Assembly (NCBI GenBank): GCA_017590115.1
Contig: JAGGNK010006659.1
Span: 310,001-374,000 of the forward strand
Direction of reading: 5' to 3'
Source: Montifringilla adamsi
Taxonomy: Eukaryota > Chordata > Aves > Passeriformes > Passeridae
DNA: 64,000 nt
Shown here: positions 48,392 to 62,166 of the stretch, one piece after another
How the letters are laid out: every line of letters begins with the position of its first letter
Numbering within the stretch: the stretch's first letter is position 1
Program-made: the position numbers and the translations under genes
Notes under the pieces: generated by a model
The model's database searches: none
The model's input: the letters and a program-made list of their open reading frames with translations, nothing else
Told to the model about the DNA's origin: nothing

Positions 48392-51313
48392 AATTTTGGA
48401 CCAGAATAAGTGAGAGGAGAAATCATAGCTAATTATACTAAGTGTTGTAATTTAGTGTCTGCTGATTTTGGCAAACCATTGGTCAGGACTACAGATTTTT
48501 AGGTGATTTACAATATATTTCTCTGGGAAAAAGTGTCTTGTCACATGTAAAAATAGTTGAAAAGCATTTTCTTACAATCATGACAAAATATCTGTTCCAA
48601 ATTATTTGTTTCAGAAGTTGCATCACGGCTAAAACTTTAGGAATGGGAATAAACACAGTCCATGGAAAATAATTTTTGTCATCATATTTTCATCATTCTA
48701 AGTTGTGACTGACATTTTCCATACATGTCTGAGAACAGATACTTGAATGTACAATATCTGTAAAAGTATTCAAGAAAGACTGACTTTTAGTCATAATTCA
48801 CAACAACTCCATGATAAGTTGACCTCATCTGCTTAATGTTAAACTTCCACATCATACATTGACAGCATTATATATTGCTATTATGTCTCAGTCAGGAATT
48901 TCATATTTTCTCTTGCAACGAAAGAAAGGCAAAAGAGAGCTTTGTTCAATGACTGCAAGAAGGTAATGTTGGTATTGTTTTGCTATGGGGAAGTTTCCAC
49001 ATGCATTTTTAGGATTTTCAAGTAAATAGAGTAATCAAAGAATGAGGAAACCTCTAACAAATGGGAGCTCTTGGTGTAAGAAGTTTGCCTAAAGATGAGA
49101 CTTGTAATGCTACAGTGACTTCGTGCCTTGTCCATTTTCTGCCACACGGCTAAAATTAAAATTAAACCTGGGGAGGGAATCTAGATTTAATCTTGGAATA
49201 GCTCTTAGACTAGAAAACATTCCATAGGTGGGTCACTATTTACATAACAGCCTAGTTTTTATATTTCATTTGGTAAATGTCTGTAGATGTGAATATGCCA
49301 TCCACATAAAAGGATTTAAAAGGGACAAAATGTTTGTAGGTGTCCTTCATCTAAACATCACACTCTTTCTGTTTCTTATAGTTAGTACTAAGATAATTGA
49401 ATTACAGTTGTACAAAGTTTTTCTAAGCATCTACTCACTTAGCACCATCATTCTTCACTACACATGCCTTTTACAAATGATGATTGTTTATTACTCTGTT
49501 TTCAATGTGCAGTTTATATTATCTTTAAAAGTGCAATTTTCAAACCTTTATTCCAATGATTCTTACTTTAATTAATATTTCACTAGCTGAGTAATTTTTG
49601 AGTTCAAAATGCTAAGTTTATAAGCTACTGTCTTATTTAGTGTGGTAAAAGTAATTCTCTAAACTGTAGTAGAATGAAAAAACAAATTATGCAGGAAGCA
49701 TATCTGTATTAGGAAAACGTGTGTCTAGTATAACTTTACGATTCAGAAATAATGCTCACATGATAAAAGAAGAATAAAGCAAATATTCTAAACCACTGAT
49801 GTATAATTAGAGCATAATTTCAGTTATCTGAATGTTACTTACCTGAAAATCCATATTATCTGAAACAATTGGAAATGAACTTGATACTACTTAATCCAGG
49901 ACTGAAAGTAAGTAACAGAGGAGCCTGTATGTCTGCACAAGAAGACTGAAGAGAAGTGATCAAACTGGAGGATGTCTTTGAAAAGAAATAAGAAGACAGA
50001 GGTTTAAAAAAATTCATACCATTGCAAGGAAATTGAAGCGGCTTCCTGTCTTTGGGTTTCAGCATCTAAAATGATAAGCACATAAAGATCACAGTAAACA
50101 TTTCAAAGGCCGATATAGGAGTTAAATTGCTGCCTACCAAGCTCTCAACAGGAAGGTAAGAGCGTGTAGGGGTTTTATTCATACAGTTCCACACAGTGGC
50201 AAGCTTTGCAACTTGAGTCTGAGCTAGCCACACCATACACACCTGGGCAGAGTATCATACAATGACAAAGACAGCGGGCTCAGGATAACAGCAGTCTTGC
50301 AGCAGCATTCCAGAATTTAGGGCAGACCAATTACTCTTTAATTGTTTCACTATCTTCTGCTGCTTGTAGTAACCTCTGTGGCATGTGTTGACCCTCTGTG
50401 AAGTATTACATTTTGTTGCTGAAATTGTGACAAATGTTCCAGCTGTGGGAAGCTCAAAGGGGCATAGAAATGTTAGCTCTAAAACACACATCTTATTTCA
50501 AACTCTGCAAAATCATATCAGATATTTTAAACTATTAATTTCATTACTGAAATCAAACTGAACAATGCTTTATAAAAATAAGAAAAAATACCTCTCTAAG
50601 CATGCAAGAGAATTTTGGCAGATCAAACACATTTTCAGATAATACCAGTGTTGTAGAACTTCTGAAATACTAAGATCAAGAATGTCTTTCACTTAGTATT
50701 TTGTAAGTCCTAAGTCTCTTTTGTGGTTTCTACATACTATTTGAAAAATTTGGTGTATAGAAGTATTTGAATTTTCAGATATTTGATGTCTAACTGCATC
50801 CAGGCTTTCTGAGCCAAAGTATGCAATAATAAAAATGGAGTTTGAAAGCCTGTTCCAACCCAAATTGTTCTCTGATTTTCTGAATGTATTAAACTTCATT
50901 AGAAAAACAACATGGACCTACTGATTATGTGGAAAGGTACTTTACAAACATAATTACTTGTGATTAGCTGGGTTATACTGACTGTGGGTTCACAATCTCT
51001 TTTAAAGAATATTAAAGGTGTTGAAATATCAGTAAAATTACGTACTGGATTTTAGATGCCAGGTAATGTAGTCAAGTAAAAATGGCAAGTGTCAAAAGTG
51101 GAAAAGAAAGAGAATTAAAGAATGAGAAATAGAAAAAAACAGTAATAGGCAACTGAGTACAAAAGGTAGATAAAAATGTTAGACAGTGAAAGCTATGATT
51201 TTATTCAGTTTTACAATTTGGTTGGATGACTAAAGGTTATGTTAAGAACTTTAATCCATCCTGTATAGAGCATGTCTGGTCTTACCTAAACCTCTTTTGT
51301 TAAGAAGGTCTGC
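48392..51313. other. AT-rich single-copy DNA
   Basis: No gene or named repeat is recognised. The 115-codon plus frame at 49228-49575 is rich in I, L, F, Y and V with no known family. 50120-50290 is slightly GC-richer and contains a reversed AATAAAA word, which might be an old LTR scrap. Confidence 0.45.
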
Positions 51314-51775
51314 TGTGATGCCTTGTGAAGGCTGACCCAGAACAGAGGCTAGATGGAGTTAAAGAATAAAGTAGGTATTTATTAAAAGGCCTCAGTGGAT
51401 ATACCTTGGGCAGTACAAGAGTCCAGCCAGGGCTGCACACAAGATGAGCCCAAAATGGTCACAAAATGGACAACAGGTCACAAGGTCTCTCACTTTTATA
51501 AGTTTTTGTCCATTAGCATATTGGAGTTAATTGTCCAGTTATAGCTTTCGATTATGAAATCCCATCCTTCTTGTTTTTCTCTCTTCATTCTGCCATTGTT
51601 TATGCTCTTGGGCCTAAACTTTGGATCATTTGTCCTTGGTCCCCAGCTAGAGAAGGAATTGTTTAGTCCACTTACTCTGTGAAGATATCTTATTATCCCT
51701 TAATATGAAGCTCAGAATTACACACTAAAGCAGTACAGAGTCTGAAAAATAGAAAAGCTAAAACCTGAGACATCA
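51314..51775 (-). mobile_element. Solo ERV LTR, minus strand
   Basis: Read on the minus strand, the element starts TGATGTCTCAGG at 51775. It has a TATA box (CTTATAAAAG, complement of 51494-51503) and AATAAA (complement of 51378-51383), and it ends AAGGCATCACA at 51314. The order and spacing fit U3-R-U5. The sequence resembles an LTR family I have seen in bird genomes but cannot name. I found no convincing target duplication, and no internal region adjoins it. Confidence 0.8.
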
Positions 51776-53323
51776 GCTTAATGTATTTTAACAAGAACTA
51801 TATTTTACAACATTTTCAGTATTTATTAGATTTTTTTGCTCATTTTTTGAACTGTGTCCTTAATAGAAAAAAAAATTAAAAATTTATCGCAGAATATTAC
51901 TTAATTTTCTTACTACTACTACTACTACTACTACTAAAGGTTTTGTGGTTCTTCTGAGTTCTGAGCTGTGTTTTGGATCACTTTTCATTTTTGGGTAACA
52001 GGTCATTGAAAAGAGGTAGAGATCATTTTTACATTCTGTTTCTCCCTAAGGAAATTAAGTACTTAGTGTCAAGCAATGAAGCAGTACATTTCCATCTCTG
52101 AACTCACCTCTGCCCTTTTCATATTAAAAAAAAACTGTTTCAGTTCTCTTGTATGAAAATTTTATTAAAGTTTTATTTATTTATTCTCTTGTACTAGTTT
52201 CATTGAAAGAACTTAATCACATACTGTTACTTATTAGTTATTTACCACTTCAGTATGGAAACTAACTGTTAGAAGGAAAGAGATTTCCTTTCTTTAGGTA
52301 GTTGATTTCTGATGGCCATGAAGGAAAATTTACTGAAGTGGTGCTTTAAGGACTATAATTATTACACATATTAATATATAATATTTAAGGACTATTAATT
52401 ATTATTAAACATTATAATATTTAATAAATATGTTTACAAATTATCTCTAATGTGGTTCCACATCACACAGATGCATAGGTAGGAGAAACTGATTCAGAAT
52501 GCCTCAAGTCTCTCATCTGTTGTACACCTGATTAGAACCATCATGAGTAGGATTTAAAGGAAAAAGTCTACTTTCACCACTATAAGGTATTAAATTCAGT
52601 GGATTTGAAAAGTATTGAATCTCAAAATTCTAGTTTATAATGTTATCCAGTTTGTAAACTATATATTCTTCAAAATCAGAAGCTTTGTATTGCATTATAA
52701 AATATGTGCATTACTTAGGTCTTCCTGGAAAGATAAAACATTTGATCATCATTTAAAAAACATTTTAAGTTTTGGAATTGATCTTTTTCCCCACCTCATG
52801 GCTAACAATATAATTACATGAGGATATGAAAACGACCAGATTTCCTAATTCCCCACAGCAAATATAATTTCAGTTTTGCTCAGTTACAGACCTTTATGGA
52901 CTTTCATTAAATGTCTTCAGCATGTGCTTGTGTTAAAAAAAAGAAAGAAAAAAAAAGATGTGAGTGAAAGACAGAGACAAGTTAGTGTACCACTTATTAG
53001 TAAAATGAAAAAAAAAGGCTTAAGGAAACTCTAGTGAAAGACATTTAAAGCTCCTTAAAATTTAGCTTATAATGACTCTTTGTTTCATAATTACACTGGA
53101 GAAATATGATGACATTTTGGCATAATTTTGTTCATAATTTTTAGTTTTAGAGCTTTAAAGATAAATGAGGTTAGAATGGCCTCAGCTGGTGGAAGTGGGT
53201 TCAGTTCCATTCTAGCTGATGCAATGACGCCTACTGTATGAAAACCTAGATATCTGGGGTTTAGGACTGTTTTTGGTTGGAGCTTTTTTCGGTAACAATT
53301 CTTGCTAGTGCATAGTCTAGGAA
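51776..53323. other. AT-rich single-copy DNA
   Basis: The stretch holds the TAC repeat listed separately and several A-rich patches near 52935-53020. No gene is recognised. Confidence 0.5.
51911..51936 (+). repeat. (TAC)n microsatellite
   Basis: Close to nine uninterrupted TAC units. Confidence 0.95.
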
Positions 53324-53379
53324 ATGCTCTGTGGGCTGCATATAAGCTGTAAAACTTTTGTATCAAGAGGAATCACATT

Positions 53380-53720
53380 GAAAACCAAATGCCTCCCCTC
53401 TTGGCATAAAGCCCCAGTTAGAATCAACCTGCTGGAGTACAAGGAGGTTTGGGGTGGCCCTGTCAGTGTTGGTGTTCACCCACTCATCCAGGCAGAAGCA
53501 GCCAGTTGTGCTCCAGGCAATCTCAGACCAGCTGTCTGCCGCCCCAGGGCTCTGCTGGCCCTCTCCCCTTGTGCAGGCAAACACGCACTGCAGGGACCTG
53601 AGATCCAGGATCACACAGACCGCACCAAACCACCTGCACATGTGAGGTGTGAAGGTGGGCTGGAAATGTGGCCACAAACAGAACTGTGTGAAATAGCTTG
53701 TGTCAGGAAGAGGGAGATGA
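53380..53720. other. GC-richer island of unknown origin
   Basis: This 340-base patch has many CAG, CTG and CCC words and stands out from the AT-rich flanks. A 152-codon plus-strand frame (53324-53782) runs through it and a 104-codon minus frame (53363-53677) overlaps. Neither has a domain I recognise, and the plus frame runs on into the CR1-like piece beside it. The likeliest reading is an old LINE or ERV fragment. Confidence 0.4.
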
Positions 53721-53729
53721 GTTCAACAG

Positions 53730-53870
53730 CTCAGCTAATGGCCTGGAAGAGGGAGGAGAGACCAAGGCTATTCAGTTTGTGAAAGATACTAAATATAAGG
53801 AAAGCACCAGAGGCAAGAATATATTTCAGGAGGATTGTAAAATCATGGGCTGACAAGATAGGAAGATACA
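53730..53870 (+). mobile_element. Decayed CR1 ORF2 fragment
   Basis: The words AATGGCCTGGAAGAGGGA, AGTTTGTGAAAGATACTAAA and ATGGGCTGACAAG occur in the same order and at about the same spacing as in the CR1 segment around the FADD motif. The copy is strongly diverged and the edges are uncertain. Confidence 0.5.
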
Positions 53871-56800
53871 GCCTAGAAACTGTAAAGTAGCAGAACGACA
53901 AAATACCAAGGATATACAAGGGCTCATGGTGAAAAACCTGGGAAAAAAAATGATACCAGAAGGGGATGGAGGAGTATGCAGAGAATGATGTAACAGCTAG
54001 ATTACTGGCTTTATGAGTCTGAAAATGACAAATAAATTTCTTATATTTGTGTCCTAAGTAAGCAACAGAAGATTTTTTTCTTTTGAGTTAAAACTTCTCT
54101 GTCTTTCCACTTGTAAATATTCATTCAAAATAACACTTAAATCTTTAATAGAAAAATTTATATCTAACCTACACTCCCATTCAAACCTGTAGGGAAAGGA
54201 AACAATCTTATTTATTTTATTTATTTTTGCCACCATCCCCTGCTCCATTAGTTTCCTCTCTGGCTGGACATCTGAACCCAACTGTATTGGTCCAGAATAT
54301 ACTGTTCACATTTCATAATGTGGGAAGACTGGATTGTTTTTGCATCTGGGATGAAGGGGAAGAGAACACCCAAGGTCATATGAAATCATCGCAAGTGTTT
54401 AGAAGGATTTAGGTGGCTCAATAAGTATTTGTTCATAGACACATGAATAAAGTTCTACTATTTCAGGTTGCCAAAACAATACATTCTACAGAACTGAAAG
54501 ATAAAGTCTGAAATCAGTTGTAAGAGGATAATGTAATGCCATTGAATTCCTCAGACATTGCACCAGATAATTAGATGCTGAAATCTGTTTAAAAAACAAA
54601 ATAAGAGAGTTACAACTGAAAATGTAGAAGAAAAGTTATTAAGTGGCCTTGAGGAAGAACAGTATTTTTCACAGGAATGAATGGTTTATGGTATTTTATT
54701 GTATAGTTGAAGTTTAATAGTTCACATAACACAGTAACGTACAATTTTTTAAAAAAGGTATTTATTGCTGAATCTTTTTTCCAATTCTGCAATTTCCTGC
54801 ATATGCAAACTGTAATTTAAGTACACATATAATGTCATAAGAAATAATCTTAACTTATTAAATGAAAAGAACTGATTGTAATTTATTAAATTTCCTCCGT
54901 TTTAATGATTTAAAACCAGGTTTTAATTTAATGATTCCTGGGATTTATATGATTTAAAAATACATTAAGTTATAGTCATGTTGTAACTGAGTATTAGTAA
55001 CTCACAGGAACACATGGCTACTTATTTGTCCCAGAGCTTTTTGGTAAATCTCAATAGGACAAAGTGGAGACAGGAGATGTACTTGTATTTCTAACACATG
55101 GATTTTCAGTACGCTTCCTCATAAGAAAGTCTAATTTATCAAGCACCTAAGCAAATGGAAGTTTCAAGAACTTCTCTATGAATTTTATAACCACATGTTC
55201 AGAATAAGTGGAAGCTTATTCTATGATTCTATGATTCTTTTATTTTTTATTACCTTTGAACTATGTGAATTCTTCTGCCTTAAATTTATTCTTTTAAGTT
55301 CATTTGCTATGAACAATCTGATATGAATTTACTTGTAATGTAGATTTTCTATTTCAAGGGAGACATGCCATTAAAGAACTTTCATGACACATTCAGAATG
55401 TAATTTTTAATCTTTCTTCCTTTTTAAATGAAAATCTATTAACTGGAAAACAAACAAACAAGTAAACAGACAAAACCCCAGCCTATCAACCAGAAACAAA
55501 AATACTACATTACTTAGAAAACCAAAGTTTTTTTTCTATTTTTTTCCCCCTCCCCAGATTATTAAAAGCAGCCTAAATTATTTAAATGCACTGATTTTGG
55601 AAGAACTGAATATCTCTTGCTCAATGATACCTGGAAGGTGTTGAAAAATCTTGAAAATCTAGCAGCAGTCTAGATTTCAGTTTCCTTGTTCGTAAGTCTT
55701 AGTAATTTGAATTAATGTAGTTCACTTTGTCTTTTGAATATAAATGTTCATTATAGAAACTGGTGTTCTTCAGATTATGGATCTGCCTCCCTTCCACCTA
55801 TTTTTTCACTGGTCTAATAATTGCAAGTTATTTTTCCTTAATACCTCCTAATTACTTTTTTTTTTTTTTGTCCTTTCTCATGTCCTTGCCGCTGCTGCCC
55901 TGTAACACATCTGTCAAAGCAGGTGTTCTGCATTCACTTTCAAAACAATTTGAGAAATTTCTTTCAGCATAACTTTGTACGTAAGAAATTACTGATTGTC
56001 ATTGTTATTATTGGCAGATTAGAAACATCTTTACTTTCCTATTTGATGCTTTCCTGTGGTATTTATTAGAAAGACATTTAGAAAACTTTTTAAAACTTTT
56101 ACATGTTTTCAGATTTCTGCCCACATGATAAAAATTAGTAACATCTTGAAAAATAAGACTAATCTTCACATTTTATTTTAATGTTCATTAACTGAGTTCA
56201 CGCTGAACTAAGAGACTCCTACCTACTTTTTATTCTAGATATTTCCACTGGACTAAATGTTGCTTGCAGGATTTTGTAAATAGATTATTCTATCTAACCT
56301 TTCACGTTCTAACAAAATGTTTACATTTGAAATTGCTAGAAGGTAGTTTCTTGTCTACTTTTTCCACAGTTGCTTAGAAATCCACCAGCGTTATGCAAGC
56401 ATTTACTATTTGCACATTGTGTGAAGCATTAGAATTACTTTGTCAGCAAAATCTCAATTTAATCTCATTCTGACCAACATTAATAGTTATCTTTGTGCCT
56501 AGCCATTAATTCAGACATGTTCTTTTACTGCAGTGCTGAAGATTAGAAGTTATTTACAAGATTAAAAGGCAACACAGCCTGGGGGAGGACCATTTTCTAA
56601 ATCCAAAGGCCCTATGTATAGTGATGCTGGAAGGGAAAGAAAAGTTCATAATAATCTAGTTCTAATTTACCTCTGTCTATTACTGTCATAGTACAGCTGT
56701 AGCTCCTCACCATTTAAATTCAATGCAGTTCCAGTTCATAGATTTTTTTCTAAGCACTAACTCCCTGTAAGACTACTCACCAGACTAGTAAATCACCAGG

Positions 56801-59800
56801 CAAGAAAAGAAGAAAGAGACAAAAATAATTTTTCTGACAAACATTTAGCATGGGTAAACTTAAGGGACTGGAAATCAAAAATATATCTACAGCAGCCTAG
56901 ATGACATGGGGTGTTTTTCTATTCAGAATTAAAGGTGTGCATTTGGCCAAAAAGCCAGTCTGTTCTGTTTGGCTTACCAACTAGAATGAGGAACAAGGTA
57001 ACCCTTTTAAAAAATTTACAGGTAAAAGTGCTAAAGATACCTGAAAGGAAAGAAAAATTATATCCACTGGAATATAACTACAAAAGAAAAGGATGACTAA
57101 TAATGCCTGCTGGAGTAATTTAGAATACTGTTTTTCTAAATAGACTGTTTTTATTTACTACTGTTAAAAAAAGCAAAATCTTTTAATAGTAGAATTTTAG
57201 AATATTTCTCAATTTAACATGTGCATATAAATTATTTTGTGTATATAAATAAACACAGGACAAAAATAACTGAGCCAAAAATATTTTTAAGAATTTATGG
57301 TAAGAAAAGCTAGAGATGAATTTCTCTCACACAGACATTACTGAAATCACTTTCATTTATTTTATTTAGCATTCAGTTTAATTCCTTTTTTCTTCAATAT
57401 TGGCTTTATGCTTTTAATATTTGCTTACAGATCTTTGCAGTGTACAAGAATTTAAGTAGACATTGCTCATAATTTTTAGGAATATCGTCAGCTCCTTTTT
57501 TGTTTGATGGTTGGTTTTAGTTTTTAAGGGTTGAAAGAACAGTTCACCTTTGATTTCTTGGGGAGAATATGTAAGGAATATGTAAGATCTGAATTTAAGA
57601 CTAGAAACTGACCATTCTCGTCAGGCTGCCTATCTAATGTGGGTATAAATTTCCTTATATGTCACAGACTTAACTCTTAACTCTTGTCTTTCAAAAATAC
57701 CCTCTATTAGAGGTGTAAAATAATGTTAGTTTTCAAGGAATTATTTGCTCATTAATCCTGCTGAGAATAACCTTCTGAAAACTGCATGAGAATCTATATC
57801 CTTTAAAAAGTGCCAAATATCAACAGCTGGAAAAATCCCTTGTCTCAAAATAAAATAATGACTCATTGTGTAAGGTGTGGCATCAGTAAAATGCTTATCC
57901 CTACAGAAACACAAAAAAACCCAAAAAAACTTATAAGGCAATTTAAAGTTTAAGATTATCAGAAGATAGGTCTTGATTTATATGTTTCAGGACATTAATC
58001 TCATCAGAATACTAGGAACTTAAGTGAACTGTCACAAATAAGCTATAAAAAGAATCTGGTCAGATTCTTTAATTATTCTGTTTCTGCTACCAGAAATAAA
58101 ATATTATTTATATGTGTTGTGAAGTGGGTGTGAAGTGGCATGTTAAATACAGAGAAAATGTTCATACAAAGCAGTACTTTTTTTTTTCTGTAGTTAAATC
58201 AAAACTGAAATGGATTTATATAACTTATATTATGATTTCAGTATATAAATGCCCAGTTTCTGTAATTCTAGAATTGTATCCTTAAAGAACACGCTGCAAA
58301 AAGGAAAAGTAAAGAACATTTTGGGTTTTTTTTCTTAAAAAAAAAAAATCATTATGAACAGACAAAGTTTATCGACAAGTGAGCATTTTTCAAAGATGGA
58401 CATGAGGAAAGATTTTAATGGTAGTCCTGGCCAGAATTAGTTATATTTGGTGCAGACTTTACAGATAAGTTTGTAGATGTTTACTGTGCAGATAGCATTC
58501 CTTTGCCAGTCATTTTGACTTTATAATCTACAGAGAGAAATGACACTTTGGGGATAAGAAAGATCTCATTTTCAGGTACTATTTTAGGACAAGATCTTGT
58601 AGAAATATCGGTTTCTTTTGTCTGTGGAGTCTAAACAACTAAGGTGTCACTCAAAAAGATTAATAATTTTTAACCACTTGGTAATTATATGATACCACAG
58701 CTTTGTTACGACTACAAATTATTACAGTAATGGCCATTAAAAAAATGCAGTTCTTTTTGATAAGGTAATCAATTGCCTCAAAACCAACAAAGAATTAAAA
58801 GAGTAGTAAATGAAGGTTTATTCACTGTAATTCATAGGGAAAATGAGGGAATTTAACAAAGAGGAAAGCAAACAAAGAGAAAAACAAACAAAACTTTTCC
58901 AGTAGAATAATATCGAATATGTATAGTGAAGCTCCAAAATGAAAAAGTATAGAATTACTCGAAATATTCTTCACAGAAAATTGACTATACTTAGGCCATG
59001 ATTAATAGACATTATTAAGAAGTTATTAAGAATTTGCATTAAAGCTGTAATACAGTATTAATTTTTCCAAGAATGTACCTCATAAGTTTCTGCACACATT
59101 AAAAAATGTGGAACCTCAGGGAAGCTATTTAAAAAAATTAGTATGCTATTTTAGGAGTGTTATGGCTTATTGTTTGAACTGCTAAACATCACCATATTTC
59201 TTATGAGCTATTTTGCTAAAATGCAGTTTACTTATATGTCTGGACATGTCAAGAGAAGTAGCTGAAACTACTTGAGGTTCCTATTATTGAAGAAAGTATT
59301 TTACTTTCTATTAAAAATTACATGATTATACTCTAGAATATGTAAATATCTTCTGCTCCACAATTTATAACCTTTAGGCAAATTAGTGAATTTCATTACA
59401 TGATGCAATTTCAAATTTTATAAAACTTTCTTATAGTTTATACTTTAAATTTATAGCTGAACGAGCCTAGTGGGCTTTTAGTGATAGGCTCTAACCATAT
59501 CTGAATAACAGTAGCTGTTATGTATGAGTAGCAGAAGTTTAAAATGGGAATGTTAACATCACATATATCCCCTGGCACCTCTCTTCCAAGCTGCTCTCCA
59601 CTCCTGATAACACAACAGATTGCCACAAAACCATTGATTATTCATGTATCTGTGGGTTTCAAATAATTTTTCAGTTTATTCTTTTACGGAAAAGAATTTT
59701 AATACTGATTTGAGTAGGATTGGGATAGAGGCATTCTGAAAAGCATCTGTAAAGATCATATGAATATACTTGGATGAATTGTTTTGGTGTTCAAGGAGAG

Positions 59801-60429
59801 GCACTGTACAACTATACTGCAAATGTTCACTGATTTATCTTATTTTCTGTTTTCTTTATATTTTTACCAGAGAAATTGATTTTTGTAAAAACTAGTTCTT
59901 AACTATAGATACATAACAGAAGGTAATATTTACAATTACAGTTATAAAAATAAAAGGATCATTTATCCCAAAATATAATAATCAGTTACTGAACTTTTTA
60001 CTAAACGCGTGATTACCTCTCACCTGTGCTAAAGCAATCAATTGAACTTTTGGTAAATTGAGCACAACAATGAGCATTCCAAACTCCCTGATGATCATAT
60101 ATTCAGCAGTTTAACACAACAAGAATTTAAAATACTCAAAGTGAGAATCCCTCCTCCATAACACAATGCCAAGCAGCAGGAAGACTTTTTGTGTTTTGGC
60201 AGAAAGCAAGCTAAAAAGTGAAAATTACCACATATTCTGTGTACAGTGACAAAAGTACTAAGGACCATAAATGTGAGCTGGTCCTTTTGAGAGCACTTAA
60301 GTACATATCTGAAATCAGTCAGTAGAGACGGAATTATACAAAATAGTAGCAAATTTTGTTCGAATGTATGCTGTGTATCAGTGTTCAAAACTGCAGGTCA
60401 AAGAATAGAAAATACAAAGGATGCATGCA
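53871..60429. other. AT-rich single-copy DNA
   Basis: This is the longest quiet stretch of the window. No gene is recognised, and frames of 60-97 codons look like chance. The only structured spot is the CR1-tail-like word and hairpin at 55202-55240. Confidence 0.5.
55202..55240 (+). repeat. CR1-tail-like TTCTATGA words beside a 7-bp hairpin
   Basis: GAATAAG, a six-base loop, and CTTATTC form a perfect inverted repeat. Directly after it come two TTCTATGA words like the terminal repeat of CR1. No other CR1 sequence is visible upstream, so this is either an extremely truncated insertion or coincidence. Confidence 0.4.
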
Positions 60430-61394
60430 TGTATTGGGATTGCACAGCAAGCTTCTAGTAGTGGGGGGGCTACAAGGATGTAATCTGTAAGGAGGGCCCC
60501 CCCTTGTGTTACATAGACAATGCCAGCCAGTGCCAACACTGACCTAGCACTGGCCAAGACCGAGACATTGAAAATGGTGGCAGCACCTCTGGGATAAAGT
60601 GTTTAGGAAGGAGAGAAACAGCTGCCCAAAAGCAGATGGCAAAGAGGAATGAGAACTTGTGAGAGAAATAACCCTGTAGAACTAAGGTCAGTGAAGAAGA
60701 AGGGGGTAGAGTTGTTCCAGCAGCCAGAGCACAGATTCCCCTGCAGACCATGGTGCAAACCACAGTGAGGCAGCTGTCCCTCTGCAGCCCATGGAGGTCC
60801 CCATGTTAAGCCCATGGATACACCCAAAGGAGGCTGTGAGCCTGTGGAGAGCCTGTCCTGAAGCAGGCTCCTGGCAGGACCTGTGCAATCATGGAGTAGC
60901 TCACACTTCATATTTTCTCGACAGAACCCACTCCCTGGGAGAAGTCTCTTCCTGAAGGACTGCATCCCATAGAAGGAACCTGTACTGAGCAGTTTGTGAA
61001 GAATTGGAACTTCATTTGTTCAATTCACTGAGGACTGTAGGAGAGAGAAAGGGAAGAGTGGCAAAGACAAAGAGTTGTGAACTCTCCACTCCCTGCCATC
61101 CTGCATCACTCAGGAGGAGAAAATAGAGATACTGGGAGTGAAGCTGATCCCAGGAAGAAGAGAGGGTTGGAGGGAAGGTGTATTTCCTATTAGTCTTATC
61201 TAATTTGATTTGTAAACAATTAAACTAATTTACTCGAGTGTTTTGCCTGTGACATTAATTGATGAGTGATCTCATGATCTGCTGCTATCTTGTACCATGA
61301 CCTTTTGTTTCTTATATTTTCTCCTCCACGTCCAGCTCATAAAGAGAAGTCATAGAGAGACTTGGTGAACACCTGGTGTCACCATAGGACTACA
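60430..61394 (+). mobile_element. ERV LTR, plus strand (family B, long copy)
   Basis: The element starts TGTATTGGGATTGCACAGCAAG and includes the segments 'caatgccagccagtgccaacactgacc', 'agattcccctgcagaccatggtg' and 'ctgcagcccatggagg'. It also has 'aggctcctggcaggacctgtg' and 'gaaggactgcatccc', the U3 repeat zone of this avian LTR type. A polyadenylation-like AT-rich zone with AATTAAACTAATTTACT lies near 61208. The U5 follows with 'gtgatctcatgatctgctgctatcttgtaccatgaccttttg', and the element ends GGTGAACACCTGGTG...CTACA near 61394. It is the sense-orientation relative of 28931-29685. I saw no clear target duplication. Frames of 66-120 codons on the minus strand here are antisense artefacts. Confidence 0.8.
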
Positions 61395-62027
61395 GATAAA
61401 TTAACCACAAAGACTGTTTGACACTTCAGGTTGAAGTAAATACATTGAGGTATGCTTCACAGAGGCACAAATCTGACTGTAACATCTTTTGCTTATTCTT
61501 TATCTGTACATGCTGAATAACAATAAGGATTGTTTAGGTTTTTATTTATTTGTTTTGTTTAACAGAGATTACTGAAATGCCTCAAGCGTCAATCAACCTT
61601 ACTTCCTGAAATCTCTGACTTTTTGAGGGGTTTTTCTGAGAACAACTCTTCTTTAGAGTACTGATCCACCAACACCTAAAGAGTGAATTTTAAAAAAATG
61701 TTCTTTCTCATATCTCTACTAGAATCTGAATCTTTGCTCATGACAGCTCAGAAAATTCATACCTTGCAATGATATATTCATTTAAGAAATCTTGGGCTTT
61801 GTGCAGAACTAAGCTGCAGAGAATCAAATTGCTTTTCCACTGAAGCTGACCTGGAGTAGTTGCTTCCTTTTATACATTGCAAAATAGAATCCCAGCTAAA
61901 ATGACCTTTGTAAAATTCTATTTATAAAATTCTATTTGATAAACGTATTCTGTTAAAGTGACAGGGTAAAATTTTAAAAGTTATTTCACAGGAAGAGATT
62001 TACACCACTCTCTTACTACTATTTCAT
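61395..62027. other. AT-rich single-copy DNA
   Basis: I see no gene or repeat family here. Confidence 0.5.
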
Positions 62028-62133
62028 ACAATCATAGAATACCAGGTCAGAAGGGGCTTCATCAACTGGTCCAACTTCTTTTTGCAAAAGCAACGTCTAG
62101 AGAAGACAATGCAGAATCTCATCCAGCTGAATA

Positions 62134-62166
<33 letters not shown>

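Noticed and set aside
51911..51936. Regular repeats considered as a CRISPR-like array
   Set aside because: It is a plain trinucleotide microsatellite. There are no spacers, and the genome is clearly eukaryotic.
60509..60965. Three overlapping minus-strand frames of 66-120 codons
   Set aside because: They are antisense to the long family B LTR.
61206..61222. AT-rich patch taken as a separate promoter
   Set aside because: It falls in the polyadenylation zone of the family B LTR and needs no independent explanation.
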